DNA of 64,000 bases from Neobacillus piezotolerans. GTDB lineage: Bacteria; Bacillota; Bacilli; Bacillales; Cytobacillaceae. Position numbers and translations under genes: made by a program. The stretch lies in NCBI RefSeq assembly GCF_003362805.1, contig NZ_QNQT01000001.1, forward strand, positions 744,001-808,000. Reading direction: 5' to 3'. How positions within the stretch are numbered: the stretch's first letter is position 1; the number at the start of each line of letters is the position of its first letter. The notes under the pieces were generated by a model. That model searched no databases and was not told the origin of the DNA. It worked only from the letters and a program-made list of their open reading frames with translations. Shown here one piece after another: positions 28,128 to 38,200 of this stretch.

Positions 28128-28224
28128 GGGGCTGAATGGGGTACTGGTGTCCTCCACGGTCTTCAAAACCGCTTGTGACCTGCGTGCCAGGTCAGGTGGG
28201 TTCGATTCCCACACAGTCCCGCCA
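28128..28224 (+). tRNA. selC: Selenocysteine tRNA (tRNA-Sec, anticodon UCA)
   Basis: 97 nt with encoded CCA. Acceptor GGGGCTG(A) pairs with (A)CAGTCCC before discriminator G and CCA; position 8 is an A-A mismatch and one pair is G-T. D arm GGGG...CCTC, anticodon loop CTTCAAA (anticodon TCA) on a CGGT/ACCG stem, a long variable arm TGACCTG/CAGGTCA of 7 bp, and T arm GTGGG-TTCGATT-CCCAC. Anticodon UCA, the long extra arm and the 8+5 layout are those of bacterial tRNA-Sec. It reads UGA when charged with selenocysteine and delivered by SelB. The 3' 64 nt form the attachment site of an integrated island. Confidence 0.96.
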
Positions 28225-28225
28225 A
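28161..28225. repeat. Attachment site attL, 65-bp direct repeat (3' end of selC)
   Basis: Identical for 65 bp to 47718-47782. It starts at the anticodon loop and runs one base past the CCA, the usual place for tyrosine-recombinase crossover in tRNA genes. Confidence 0.93.
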
Positions 28226-28266
28226 CCTAGTCATATCAAGGCTTTTAGCTATCATACATAGAGCAG

Positions 28267-28293
28267 AAGACCGAGCGCAATCGGTCTTTTTTT
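28267..28293 (+). terminator. Terminator of selC
   Basis: AAGACCGA (28267-28274) with TCGGTCTT (28281-28288) and a run of T. A variant copy follows the second att site at about 47826-47852, so this terminator travels with the element. Confidence 0.85.
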
Positions 28294-28297
28294 ATTG

Positions 28298-28341
28298 AGT
28301 GGTGCCCAAAATGGTGCCATTTGTACTTTGGTGCCCAAATT
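28298..28341. repeat. GGTGCC repeats at the left island end
   Basis: Three TGGTGCC copies (28301, 28312 and 28331 region) spaced by 11-19 nt. Related pairs occur at the right end (47587-47612), near 49170 and near 62138. Possible integrase arm-type sites. Confidence 0.5.
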
Positions 28342-28585
28342 ACTCAAGCAACCCATTTAAATGGTCGACTGCAATGCCTTCAATCGAATTTGTCAGGTGA
28401 GAATAGAGATCCATTGTCACATTAATTTTGGAGTGGCCTAAACGGGCACTGACAATCTTCGGGTGGACATTCTCCTTCAGCAAGATCGTTGCGTGTGAAT
28501 GCCTCAAGTCATGACACCGAATGTCTGGAAGGTTTGCTACCTTTAAGCACCTTTTTAGCGCTCTAGTTATTTCAGTTGGAGCCAT
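28340..28585 (-). pseudogene. Tyrosine-type integrase, C-terminal fragment
   Basis: 81 residues covering the catalytic core end: 'CHDLRHSHATILLKENV' (His-x-x-Arg), 'SARLGHSKINVTMDLYSHLT' (His and nucleophile Tyr). The N-terminal SAM-like domain and first catalytic Arg are missing; the sequence upstream is unrelated and leads into the next gene. The remnant points at selC, as phage and ICE integrases do at their attachment site. Internal ATG at the fragment start is probably not used. Confidence 0.85.
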
Positions 28586-28732
28586 AAAAAAAGATTAGCG
28601 AGGGTGAGCTACTTCAAATGAACTCCAGCTAAAGATGGTGTAAATTGGGATTCTACGCCATCTTTTCTAGTTTAATCTCTTATAATATACAAAATTTTAT
28701 TTATTTTCATATAAAAATGAAAGGACGAAAAA

Positions 28733-30043
28733 ATGGATTACTTATATATTGATGAAAAAGGACCGCAAGAAACAATTAGGATGACGACTCCCTGTGATGA
28801 AGTAAAGAAAATTAAGTTAGGAAACGACAACATGTATGTTTATGTTGCTAACTTAATCAAGATAAATGACAAAAGTCTCCTTGAGATTGAAGAAAAATAT
28901 AAAATTTTAGAGAGAAAATACATATCTTCCAGAAACTTTCCTGACGATAGAGAATTAAAAGGAAAAGATATTTTGGACAAAAATTTTAAATATGGTATCG
29001 CTAGTCTTAAAGGTCGTGAACTAGATTTTTATCATTCCTTAATTGACATACTCCTAGAAAATCACGTTGATAATTTAATATTTTCAATAAATAAAATGTC
29101 TCTAGTTGCTGACAAAAGATTGACAGGTTGGATTCTAAATTTGGAAGAAAAAAGATATATAGAATCGGCACGGCTTCTAAAATATTCACTTGTTAAATAT
29201 TTGGAGAATGAAGCTAGTAATAGTGTGATTCAATCTATTTTTGACTCAAATAAGGGAAATAGAGAAGTTCTTACAGAAATTCAGAAAGACATGGCAGCTT
29301 TTGTTGAAAAGAACAAAAATATTCCGAGAATGAAGGACCAAATACAGGATTATAGGAATATAATTCAAACGATTAGAAAAGCAAAGCATTTTATTCAAGA
29401 CATTCCTTTTAATGAGGTCTCATTTGATTGGAACAAGGTGTCATTTGACATTGATTTGTGGATTACAGAAATGGGCCTTTCTAATAAATTTAATTTGCAA
29501 TCCTCAGAGCTGATTCTTGATGAAGGTATTCCATTAGAACCGTTCAAGAAATTAAATTTTCCATCAATACAATTAGATGAAGATTCTATAAATCATGTTG
29601 GACTTCGAATTTCTGATGTTTTAGTCGTTATTTCAGGAAAATATATTTCAAAATTAGCAATTGAACACAGGTATGATAAAAACAATCCAGAAAAAAGAAA
29701 ACTTTTGCCAAACGAGTGGTTTCAATTAGAAGAAAAGCAATTTGATTTATTTAAAAAGATGAAGAAGTATTTTTTCCCTACTGGTTCAATGTATTGTTTT
29801 ATAGTTGATACATACTTTGATGATGCACTTCTGTTTGAAACCTATTTTAGTTATATAAGTTCTTATGAGTCTTTTAATGATTATAAAAAACATTTGGAAA
29901 CTCATGTTGAAAAATTTTTTATATTAATGGCTAGGAATCTTAGTACTAAATGGAATACAGCAATAGAAAACGAAAGTGTAATAAGAAAAGTATATGGAAG
30001 CATGATTTCTGGTATTGAAGCTGGAGTTGTCCGTCCTTTATGA
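28733..30043 (+). CDS. DUF3800-like protein (436 aa)
   Basis: The start 'MDYLYIDEKGPQETIRM' resembles the 'YiDESG' opening of DUF3800 proteins (RNase H-like fold, first catalytic Asp), and 'NHVGLRISDVLVVISGKYISKL' near residue 285 resembles the family's late 'qiADfiag' Asp motif. DUF3800 genes are frequent in defence islands. The middle is long and Lys/Glu-rich. AAAGGACG precedes the ATG. The call is tentative; first gene inside the island. Confidence 0.5.
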   Translation: MDYLYIDEKGPQETIRMTTPCDEVKKIKLGNDNMYVYVANLIKINDKSLLEIEEKYKILERKYISSRNFPDDRELKGKDILDKNFKYGIASLKGRELDFYHSLIDILLENHVDNLIFSINKMSLVADKRLTGWILNLEEKRYIESARLLKYSLVKYLENEASNSVIQSIFDSNKGNREVLTEIQKDMAAFVEKNKNIPRMKDQIQDYRNIIQTIRKAKHFIQDIPFNEVSFDWNKVSFDIDLWITEMGLSNKFNLQSSELILDEGIPLEPFKKLNFPSIQLDEDSINHVGLRISDVLVVISGKYISKLAIEHRYDKNNPEKRKLLPNEWFQLEEKQFDLFKKMKKYFFPTGSMYCFIVDTYFDDALLFETYFSYISSYESFNDYKKHLETHVEKFFILMARNLSTKWNTAIENESVIRKVYGSMISGIEAGVVRPL

Positions 30044-30094
30044 TCGAGCAAGTAAATTCGTGGGGACAAATAATGGATGTGGAGGAGAATTTCA

Positions 30095-30247
30095 ATGGTT
30101 GTTCGAAGGTTGCAACGGTATACATCGGAGCTTTACATGTATCCTTCAGAAATGCAATATCCAGTACATCCGGCAACAGATAAAGCTTGGCATGAGTGGG
30201 AGGATTTAGTTCCCTATATCCCAAGAGTTATAGGAATATCCAATTAA
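30095..30247 (+). CDS. Possible small protein (50 aa)
   Basis: ATG 30095 has GGAGGAG 8 nt upstream. Translation begins 'MVVRRLQRYTSELYMYPSEM' and ends 'VPYIPRVIGISN'. No family recognised. It could be the remnant of a larger gene or a short partner of the preceding gene. Confidence 0.35.
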   Translation: MVVRRLQRYTSELYMYPSEMQYPVHPATDKAWHEWEDLVPYIPRVIGISN

Positions 30248-30304
30248 GAACATAACGTTTTTCTCTAATAAAAATGAAGACTCGGGAAAAACTTTTTCCA
30301 TTTT

Positions 30305-30342
30305 AGTCAAAAAGAGTGCGAGAAATCACTTTTTCGCACTCT
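30305..30342 (-). terminator. Minus-strand terminator of the HEAT/TnsA-like gene
   Basis: AGAGTGCGA with TCGCACTCT; read on the minus strand it is followed by TTTTT. Same stem sequence as terminators at 49248 and 53175. Confidence 0.7.
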
Positions 30343-30357
30343 AACTTTAAGTAAGAC

Positions 30358-32307
30358 TTAAGTTCTCTTTTTAATTAAAAATGGACTTTTTTCATAAATT
30401 AAATCATTGTTAATGATAATACTCGAAAGATCCAAGCCAATACTATATTTAGATTTAAATTTTATAAACTCACTCCATCTGAGTGGTCCTTTTTTCAATT
30501 CACTTAGAAGTTCATCCTCAAAGGATTTATTATATGTATGCATTTTAATTTCTTCGAATGAAGTGAAACCATCAGTAACTAAAAACCCATAACCCATTTC
30601 ATTACAAAATGATTCTAATGCTTGGTATTTAATAATGTTTATATTAATTGCCATGTGTATCTTAGGTTTTATTTCAATGATTATCCCACTTCCGTCATCA
30701 AGTACAATAAATATATCCGGTATATATACTCTTTTTCTTTTATGGTAATAGGTTATTTCAAATGGTTGAACCTCATAAAAAACTACTCTAGTACAATTTT
30801 CGATAAGCATCAGAACTTTTCTTTCTAATTCTGATTCGTATTGTATTTCTTTAGATAATTTTTCACTAAAATACTTTCCGCTATTACCAGATAGATCAAA
30901 GTTTACTTCCCTAACTGACTTTACTTCTTGAAAATTAAAATCTTTACATTGAGATTTTTTATTCGGCCATTGAATCTTATTATAAATTCTTTCCTTAAAA
31001 GATTTCAAACTTCTTTCGTACATTCTTTGTAGCTTAAACATTTCATTTTCAGCAAAAATTTGCCTATCTCGATAGTTCTTATACATATCTTGGATATTTG
31101 CACTATTTTCCCGTTCAATAAAAATTATTTCACCTAGAAATTTTAAGAAGAAAGGCGAAGGTGTTTCAAATGCATAATAAAAAAACAAAACAACTCTCTT
31201 CTCCAGTTCTTTAGAACTATTGCTGAAAAGTTTGTTAATGAATTGTTTTAGATAATAATTATCTTCTGTTTCTTTTCTTTGTAAGTAAATTAATAGCTTT
31301 TTTATGGATTTGACTACTATTTGTCTAACACTCTCCCTGGAGATGTTAAATTCATTACCTATTGTCTGAAGAGTTTTAGCACCTTCTCCATAAAAATTGA
31401 GTCTCATAATAAGTATTTTAAAATCCCTGCTATTTAAGCCTAAACCTTCTAAACATTTATATAAAAAATCAATAAAAATATCTCCTAATTGAAGATATTC
31501 TTCCACATACTCATCCGCTAACTCCTCTTGAAGATCATAAAAGGAGCCAATCTCATTATCACTAATATTTGTTACCTTAAAAGAAGCAATTGTAGCTGCT
31601 ATTTCTTCTTCAATCTTATCGTAGTTAATAAATGGTTCTTCTGTTGTTGTAGGGGTAACCTTAATTGATTGTTGCTTTTCTATTTTAAAAATGCTGATAA
31701 CCTTATTAATAGCATAAGAAATCGTTTCAAATATATTTATCTTATAATATGAGAAATTATTAGTAGTCTCTAATTGTTTTTGCTCAGTATAAGTATTAAT
31801 ATTATTTTCTTCTTTTTCGAGGAGTGGCTTCGGTTTCTCAACATTAAATTCACTTTGGGTTAATTTACTATTATTTTGTTCGCTATTAAAATCTTCTTGA
31901 ATTGGAACATTGAATTTAATTAAAGGAGTTCTATTCTCATCCATCAATTTAACAATTTGATGCACAAGTTTTCGATTGTAGTCCTTATCCTCGAACTCAC
32001 AAATTCTCTCAATCTCAATAATTTCTTCGTCTGTTAAATCCATTTTCATTATTGCCTTTAAACAATAATTTCTTACTTGTGGACCATCATGCTTTAAGTT
32101 TTTAATTAGTAACGGTTTTGTTATTTGGCACTCACTTGGATATAAATTATATAATTTGTTCACAGCAGAAGCAGCCAGCCTTCTTTCATTTTTAGTTCCA
32201 GAACCTAGGAAACTAATAAGATACTCTATTGCTTCTACATTTTTTGATTCTCCAAGTTCATAGGGTGACAATTTCGATAAATCCAAACCACTCACCTTAC
32301 CTCGCAT
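30358..32307 (-). CDS. HEAT-repeat / sigma region 4-like HTH / TnsA-like nuclease fusion (649 aa)
   Basis: Three parts. Residues about 15-125 are helical repeats of HEAT type ('LISFLGSGTKNERRLAASAVNKLY', 'KHDGPQVRNYCLKAIMKM'). About 290-345 resemble sigma-70 region 4 ('TLQTIGNEFNISRESVRQIVVKSI'). About 490-600 resemble a TnsA-type restriction-fold nuclease: 'YESELERKVLML', then 'YIPDIFIVLDDGSG' with Asp531 and 'IIIEIKPK' with Glu545/Lys547. A spacer of about 150 residues is low-complexity. Likely DNA-acting; the combination is not one I know by name. Ends on its own terminator. Start at ATG 32307, ribosome site poor. Confidence 0.6.
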   Translation of the reverse strand: MRGKVSGLDLSKLSPYELGESKNVEAIEYLISFLGSGTKNERRLAASAVNKLYNLYPSECQITKPLLIKNLKHDGPQVRNYCLKAIMKMDLTDEEIIEIERICEFEDKDYNRKLVHQIVKLMDENRTPLIKFNVPIQEDFNSEQNNSKLTQSEFNVEKPKPLLEKEENNINTYTEQKQLETTNNFSYYKINIFETISYAINKVISIFKIEKQQSIKVTPTTTEEPFINYDKIEEEIAATIASFKVTNISDNEIGSFYDLQEELADEYVEEYLQLGDIFIDFLYKCLEGLGLNSRDFKILIMRLNFYGEGAKTLQTIGNEFNISRESVRQIVVKSIKKLLIYLQRKETEDNYYLKQFINKLFSNSSKELEKRVVLFFYYAFETPSPFFLKFLGEIIFIERENSANIQDMYKNYRDRQIFAENEMFKLQRMYERSLKSFKERIYNKIQWPNKKSQCKDFNFQEVKSVREVNFDLSGNSGKYFSEKLSKEIQYESELERKVLMLIENCTRVVFYEVQPFEITYYHKRKRVYIPDIFIVLDDGSGIIIEIKPKIHMAININIIKYQALESFCNEMGYGFLVTDGFTSFEEIKMHTYNKSFEDELLSELKKGPLRWSEFIKFKSKYSIGLDLSSIIINNDLIYEKSPFLIKKRT

Positions 32308-32559
32308 GTATACTACAACATTATATTATTCTTTTACAATACCATTTCCTTGATCAAATCTATTGGTAGTTTTATAATACCTCATTTCTATATTGTGGTA
32401 AAATATGTGTGTTACTATTTTATTAGTACGCTTTACTACTACTATTGAAATGTGATTTAGCTGTCTGATGACAATAAGCCAAATCTATAATAATACGACA
32501 TTTCTCTAAAGCAAAATCATGGTAAGAAATGTGAAATTAGTAAACGGTAGGATGTGAAT

Positions 32560-34572
32560 ATGGAAATGATTACAAATTACAAACAAATTAAAGAAGAAGT
32601 TCTTAATATGTACCAGACATTCCTTAGGATAATCGATGAAGTTAATTTTCCTCTGGACAACAAGTCAATGATTGCATTAAAGAACCAAGCTGAAAACATT
32701 CGGAAGGAAAAGTTCCTTTTAATGATTGCTGGAGAAGCAAAGAGCGGGAAATCAACATTTATTAATGCATTTTTAGGACAGGAAATTCTACCAATGGATG
32801 TAAAGCAATGCACAAGTTCTATTGTAGAAATTAAATATGGGGACAACTTCACCCTTATAGCAACTTATGCAAGTGGTAAAACAAAAATGGTGGCTGGAGA
32901 AGAAAAAATAAGAGAGTTTCTTGTGGAAAATGCTGCTCTCAATGATGATTATAGAGAAATTCCTATGACAACCATTAACAATGAGATTCTTATCAAGTAC
33001 AAAGGAAAAATCCCAGAAAGAGTCATTAAAGACATCATAAATGGTGTTCAGCCTGAGAACATATATGGTTTATCGCCAGAAGAATATGAAAAGAGAATTA
33101 GGTCTTATATAACAAAAAATATGAATAATTGGGCAGAAATTGTAACTAAAATGGTCATTACATATCCGTTCAATGATAAAAGTTTACGTGGTATTGAAAT
33201 TATTGACAGTCCAGGAGTTAATGCTAAAGGTCGTGTAGGTGATATCACCAATGACTATATTGAAAATGCAAATGCAATTATGTTTTTAAAGCCTATTACG
33301 GGAGCAGCTTTAGAATCAACATCCTTCATGAGTTTTCTTGATAGCAAAAGTGTGGAACGTAATCGTAATGCATTATTTTTAATATTAACTCGTTCGGCAA
33401 ATGAAAATCCAGAGAATTTGGAACGTTTACAGCAGGAGGCACTGAAATTATACGGAAAGACTGTAAATTCCAGTCATATTATTTCTGTGGATAGTAAGGT
33501 TGAACTTTTTATTAACAAGATATCCAACATGACGGTTGAGGAGATTGAAGCATACTTAGATGAACTGGATAACAGTGGCCGCCTGGATGCTTTTATTACG
33601 CCTCCTCGCTCGATGAGAATATTAAACAAAGAGAAGTACATTGATTTTTTAAAAGCAAAATCCAACTTTCTTGCTGTTGACCATGCAATGAACATATTTG
33701 GACGGAAGACTCATTACTTGGCATTAAGCGAAATGTTGGGACGTATGCTTAAACTCTATCAGCGCATTATGGATGACATTGAAGAACAGATAAAATTGAA
33801 TAAACTTAAAGCAAAAGACCCTACTGAACTAGCCAGGCAGATAGGTGATATAAAAAGAAAGTTAAATGAAATCAATGCAAAAATGGGAAAGACTGTTGAT
33901 GAGATTGTTGTGCGTTACACGGGTGATTCTGGTGTTGTCAGGAAAAAAGCAAAAAGCGCAATAGATGACTTTACTACTTCAGTCGGAGCAATTTCCAACA
34001 ATGATATTAACGAATTGGAGAAGATTTCATTTAGAAAAATTGACGAAGCAAAAAAATTTCAAGAGGAACTGGAAAAAAACATAGTTGCTGAGTGTAATGC
34101 GGCTCTAATTGCTCTCAGCAATGAAAATAAGATAAAATACACCTCCTTAGAGCCTGATTTTACTGCTGAAACATTTGCGGAAATCAAAAAGAAAACAGAA
34201 TCTTCTGCTCAGGTAGAAAAGTCATATACAACTGGAAAAACATTTAAGAAAACGCATTACTACTCAGAGTATTCGAGAACTGAGCATTTTCAGCAAATAA
34301 AGAGCAGTATCCTGACACGCATAAAGTCCATACAAAATGAAGCTATAAACAATCTGATTGACTTCGCCAATCAAACAGCGACAACTTATACTGAAGAATT
34401 GGCAGCAAATGCGAAAGCTAAAAAAGAAGAACTAGATAGAATCATGGAAGAAAAAAAGAATGCAGAGGAAATTCAAGAGACAATTGAGTCGTTGCAAAGG
34501 ATTCTTGAAAAAATAGTACCATTGATAAGGGATGTGAGTGAAAGAAAAGGAGGGATTGATACAAATGTATAA
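32560..34572 (+). CDS. Dynamin-like GTPase
   Basis: 670 residues. G1 'GEAKSGKSTFINAFLG' near residue 58, switch region 'QCTSSIVEIKYG' with the G2 Thr, G3 'DSPGVNAKGRVGD' near 216, then long alpha-helical coiled-coil segments from about 390 ('MDDIEEQIKLNKLKAKDPTEL') to the end, as in bacterial dynamin-like and Lsa/'LeoA-like' proteins. Such proteins remodel membranes and occur in defence. ATG 32560 has GTAGGAT upstream. Its end overlaps the next gene by 8 nt, so the two are translationally coupled. Confidence 0.78.
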   Translation: MEMITNYKQIKEEVLNMYQTFLRIIDEVNFPLDNKSMIALKNQAENIRKEKFLLMIAGEAKSGKSTFINAFLGQEILPMDVKQCTSSIVEIKYGDNFTLIATYASGKTKMVAGEEKIREFLVENAALNDDYREIPMTTINNEILIKYKGKIPERVIKDIINGVQPENIYGLSPEEYEKRIRSYITKNMNNWAEIVTKMVITYPFNDKSLRGIEIIDSPGVNAKGRVGDITNDYIENANAIMFLKPITGAALESTSFMSFLDSKSVERNRNALFLILTRSANENPENLERLQQEALKLYGKTVNSSHIISVDSKVELFINKISNMTVEEIEAYLDELDNSGRLDAFITPPRSMRILNKEKYIDFLKAKSNFLAVDHAMNIFGRKTHYLALSEMLGRMLKLYQRIMDDIEEQIKLNKLKAKDPTELARQIGDIKRKLNEINAKMGKTVDEIVVRYTGDSGVVRKKAKSAIDDFTTSVGAISNNDINELEKISFRKIDEAKKFQEELEKNIVAECNAALIALSNENKIKYTSLEPDFTAETFAEIKKKTESSAQVEKSYTTGKTFKKTHYYSEYSRTEHFQQIKSSILTRIKSIQNEAINNLIDFANQTATTYTEELAANAKAKKEELDRIMEEKKNAEEIQETIESLQRILEKIVPLIRDVSERKGGIDTNV

Positions 34573-35185
34573 TAAGGAAATACTTGTCGGTAAAATAGAG
34601 GATATGTTTAAAGAATTGAGAATCCAGTCCTCCGAGATTATAGCTATTCATTCAGATGCAACCACCGCTTCTAAAATGATTGTTGATGCCGTTTCATCCG
34701 AAACTACTATTCGTAGCAAAACTTTATTAACAGATATGTATGCCTGTCTCTCAGAAAAAACATTGTCTTCTCCTTCTTTTAGTGATGCCGAAAGAAAAAG
34801 TCTATTTTATGGAGCTAATATCAGAGGACAAATATTATCAAAATACCAATTTGATATTACTACTATTAATGCTTTTCAAAACGGTTTAAAATACAAAGAA
34901 TTTGATCAACTATATTCATCCTTAGCAGTAGCGGCTGGAACTGCTGCCATAGGAGGTATATTGAAATATGTGTTGGTTAATGCAATTAATATACCGATAG
35001 TGGTAATTATCGCCGGTGCAGTTACAGCATTTTGTATATCTTTTTTTAAGGGTATACCACTTTTAAACAAAACAGCCTTTCGAAAAGCAATAGATGAGTT
35101 TCTAACTGAAACAAAAAATGAGTTCATTTTATGGTTTGATGAAATTGAAGGATACTATAACAAGTGTATAGACAAGATTGATTAA
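34565..35185 (+). CDS. Membrane protein coupled to the dynamin-like GTPase
   Basis: 206 residues: helical N-terminal half, two adjacent hydrophobic helices at about 115-160 ('LAVAAGTAAIGGILKYVLV', 'IPIVVIIAGAVTAFCISFF'), and a short helical tail. ATG 34565 has AAAGGAGGG about 10 nt upstream and overlaps the GTPase stop. No named family. Best guess: membrane anchor or target for the GTPase. Confidence 0.6.
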   Translation: MYNKEILVGKIEDMFKELRIQSSEIIAIHSDATTASKMIVDAVSSETTIRSKTLLTDMYACLSEKTLSSPSFSDAERKSLFYGANIRGQILSKYQFDITTINAFQNGLKYKEFDQLYSSLAVAAGTAAIGGILKYVLVNAINIPIVVIIAGAVTAFCISFFKGIPLLNKTAFRKAIDEFLTETKNEFILWFDEIEGYYNKCIDKID

Positions 35186-35206
35186 TCGTTATAGAGGAGT
35201 ATAGTT

Positions 35207-38200
35207 ATGGATGATTTAACTCAAACAGATTTTTTCAAAAAAGATACGGACATAATAAGTCATCAAACATATAATCTCTTGACCTCATTATATCCATCTC
35301 ACCTTGTGAATTCTGAAAATCTTTTAGAATTGGTGGAATGTAGTTCGTCCGAGTTGTTGGATGGGTTTACTTATTATCGTATTATGAGTTGCACTATAGA
35401 TAATGTTGAAGACGAATTCGCCTATTTGAATAAAAAAATGGAGAAGCTTTTTACAGCTTTACATTCCATTGATGTCACAATTGCTTATGGAATAATTAGT
35501 TATGATTGTGTCCCAAATTTGGTTATTGGTATAAATCGAAAAAGTAATGCTGATATCCTTAATACAATAATTGGCGGATTATTGTCCGGTGTTGAACTTG
35601 TGAAATTTACTCCTAATTTCATGAAGCATACAATGCATCCTAATCATTTTGGGATATATCCTGCCGTACCAACAACTAAAATAGACGATAAACCTCAGAA
35701 GTTTGATATTGCACCTATGATGAGAAGTCTTAATGGTCAAAACTATACAATGCTTTTTATTGCAAAACCAATGCCCAAAAATGTAATTGCACAAAAGCTG
35801 AATGAATTATTGTCTATACGGGATCAATGCTTTTCTGTTAGTAAAAGAAATATTTCGAGACAAAAAAACACAACAATTACAGCTTCTCATTCTGAGGGGA
35901 AAAGTTGGGGTGTAAGCATCATTTTAGCTAATGGCGGTGGTAATTGGAATGATAGTATTTCAGCTGCAATTTCAGATGGTGAAACTATATCTAGCGATAT
36001 TCAAAATGGCTTTGCACTTGAATTAATGGGCTATGCTGAAAATGGAATCGAAAGGCTTAAGCTTGGGCAGAGTTGCGGGATGTGGCAAACCACAATTACA
36101 TATTCGAGTGATAGTGAAATGGCTAGAAATATTATACAGGCCAGTTTGAATGGTGAAATATCAAAGCCTAATTCGAAATTGCTTCCAGCTAATCCATTCT
36201 CAATAGAACAAAAAAATGGTCAGGCATTGCTTATTCCTAAATATCTCCTTAGCTGTGAAATCAATGAAAATCCTCTTTGTACATTGTTAACTTCTGAGGA
36301 AGTAGGATTAATCTGTACTATGCCTGTTGATAGTGCGCCTAACTTTGAAATAAAACATAATAAGCAATATCCATTAACAGCTATTGGAATTGGTGACAAC
36401 ATTGAGCTTGGTAATATAACTGACAGCGGTAGAGTTATTGAAAATATGCCTTTTGCCTTAAACGAGGAAGACTTAAATAAGCACACATTTATCTGTGGTA
36501 TTACCGGAAGTGGAAAAACAACAACTGTTAAGAAAATTTTAACAAGCTGTAGTAAACCCTTTATGGTAATCGAATCAGCAAAAAAAGAGTATCGAAATAT
36601 CAAGCTTGAAAAAAATGAAACTCCGATAATTTATACTTTAGGGAAGCCAGAGATAAACTGTCTACAAATGAACCCTTTTTACATTATGGCGGGGGTTAGT
36701 GTGCAGACACATATCGATTACTTAAAGGATTTATTCAATGCTGCCTTCTCTTTTTATGGTCCAATGCCATATATCCTCGAAAAATGTTTACAAAACGTGT
36801 ATAAAAACAAGGGCTGGAACTTAACACTTGGATTCCATCCACTTTTAGTTAATAAAGATAACCCTGTAGATTTCTTTGATATAAATGCAATGAAAAGAAA
36901 ATACAAAATTAGTTCACATAAATACCTATTCCCTACAATGTATGATTTGAAATGTGAAATTCAAAGGTATATAGATGAAGAAATGCAGTATGATGGCGAG
37001 GTTGCAGGAAATATTAAAACAGCTATCAAGACAAGGTTAGAGAGCCTTTGTAATGGTGTAAAAGGCTTTATGTTCAATACAAATGAATACGCAGATATGG
37101 AAAAGCTATTAAGTGAAAATGTTGTATTTGAATTAGAGGGATTAGCAGATGACTCAGACAAGGCTTTTTCTGTTGGTCTATTGATAGTGCTTATTAATGA
37201 ATATCGTCAAGTGCATAAAGAAGCTCAAGGAAATAAAAAATCAGGACTTCAGCATTTGCTGGTTGTTGAAGAGGCTCATAGATTATTGAAAAATGTGGAT
37301 ACTGAGCGTGCTTCTGAAAATATGGGTAATCCTAAAGGGAAGGCTGTTGAACATTTTACAAATATGATCGCTGAAATGCGTTCCTACGGTCAGGGGGTTA
37401 TTATTGCGGAGCAGATACCATCAAAACTTGCGCCAGATGTAATAAAAAACTCGTCCAATAAAATTATTCAAAGAGTTGTATCAGCAGATGATCAGGCAAT
37501 AATAGCAAATACAATTGGTATACCTGAAGATGAAGCAATCTACTTAGGTACATTGAAGACGGGTTTTGCCCTTTGTCATAAAGAGGGGATGACACAACCA
37601 GTAAGTGTAAAGATCCACTCAGTTGAAGATATTTTTGTGCCGGATGAAAATTTGTATAATAAAGACTTTCAACAGAGGATGAACTTGGTTAATTCAAATA
37701 TCGTAAAAGATGCTACTACTGATACAATTGAAAGAATGGCCTTCAAACTAATTAATACCTTACTAGTTTGTGACATTGATAGATGTATTTCTTCAATTTA
37801 TTTTTTACAAGAAGAAATAGAAAATGTCTTATGTAAAGAAGGTGTTGATTTAGTATTGTGTCATGATACAAACAAGATTTTAGCAACAGTGATTTCGGAT
37901 ACTGTGAAAATATATCTCATGAGTGGTATATGTAGGGTAGGAAAATTAATTAATGATGATTTAAGTGATTTGATTTTTAATATGCTTAGAACACCCACAT
38001 TAGAGAGAATTAATGAATTTAAGGAGAATGTTAAACAGTTATATGCAAGAGACACAAGAAATATGGGAATTACCATTGTTTCTGAAATGGTAAAATTTCA
38101 ATATGAAAAAGGCATAGATTTTGATGCGTCTATTAGGAATTTCTTCTTAAAGTGCAATAATCAAGATGTGGCAGATGTTATTGATGCCATAAAGAGAGGC

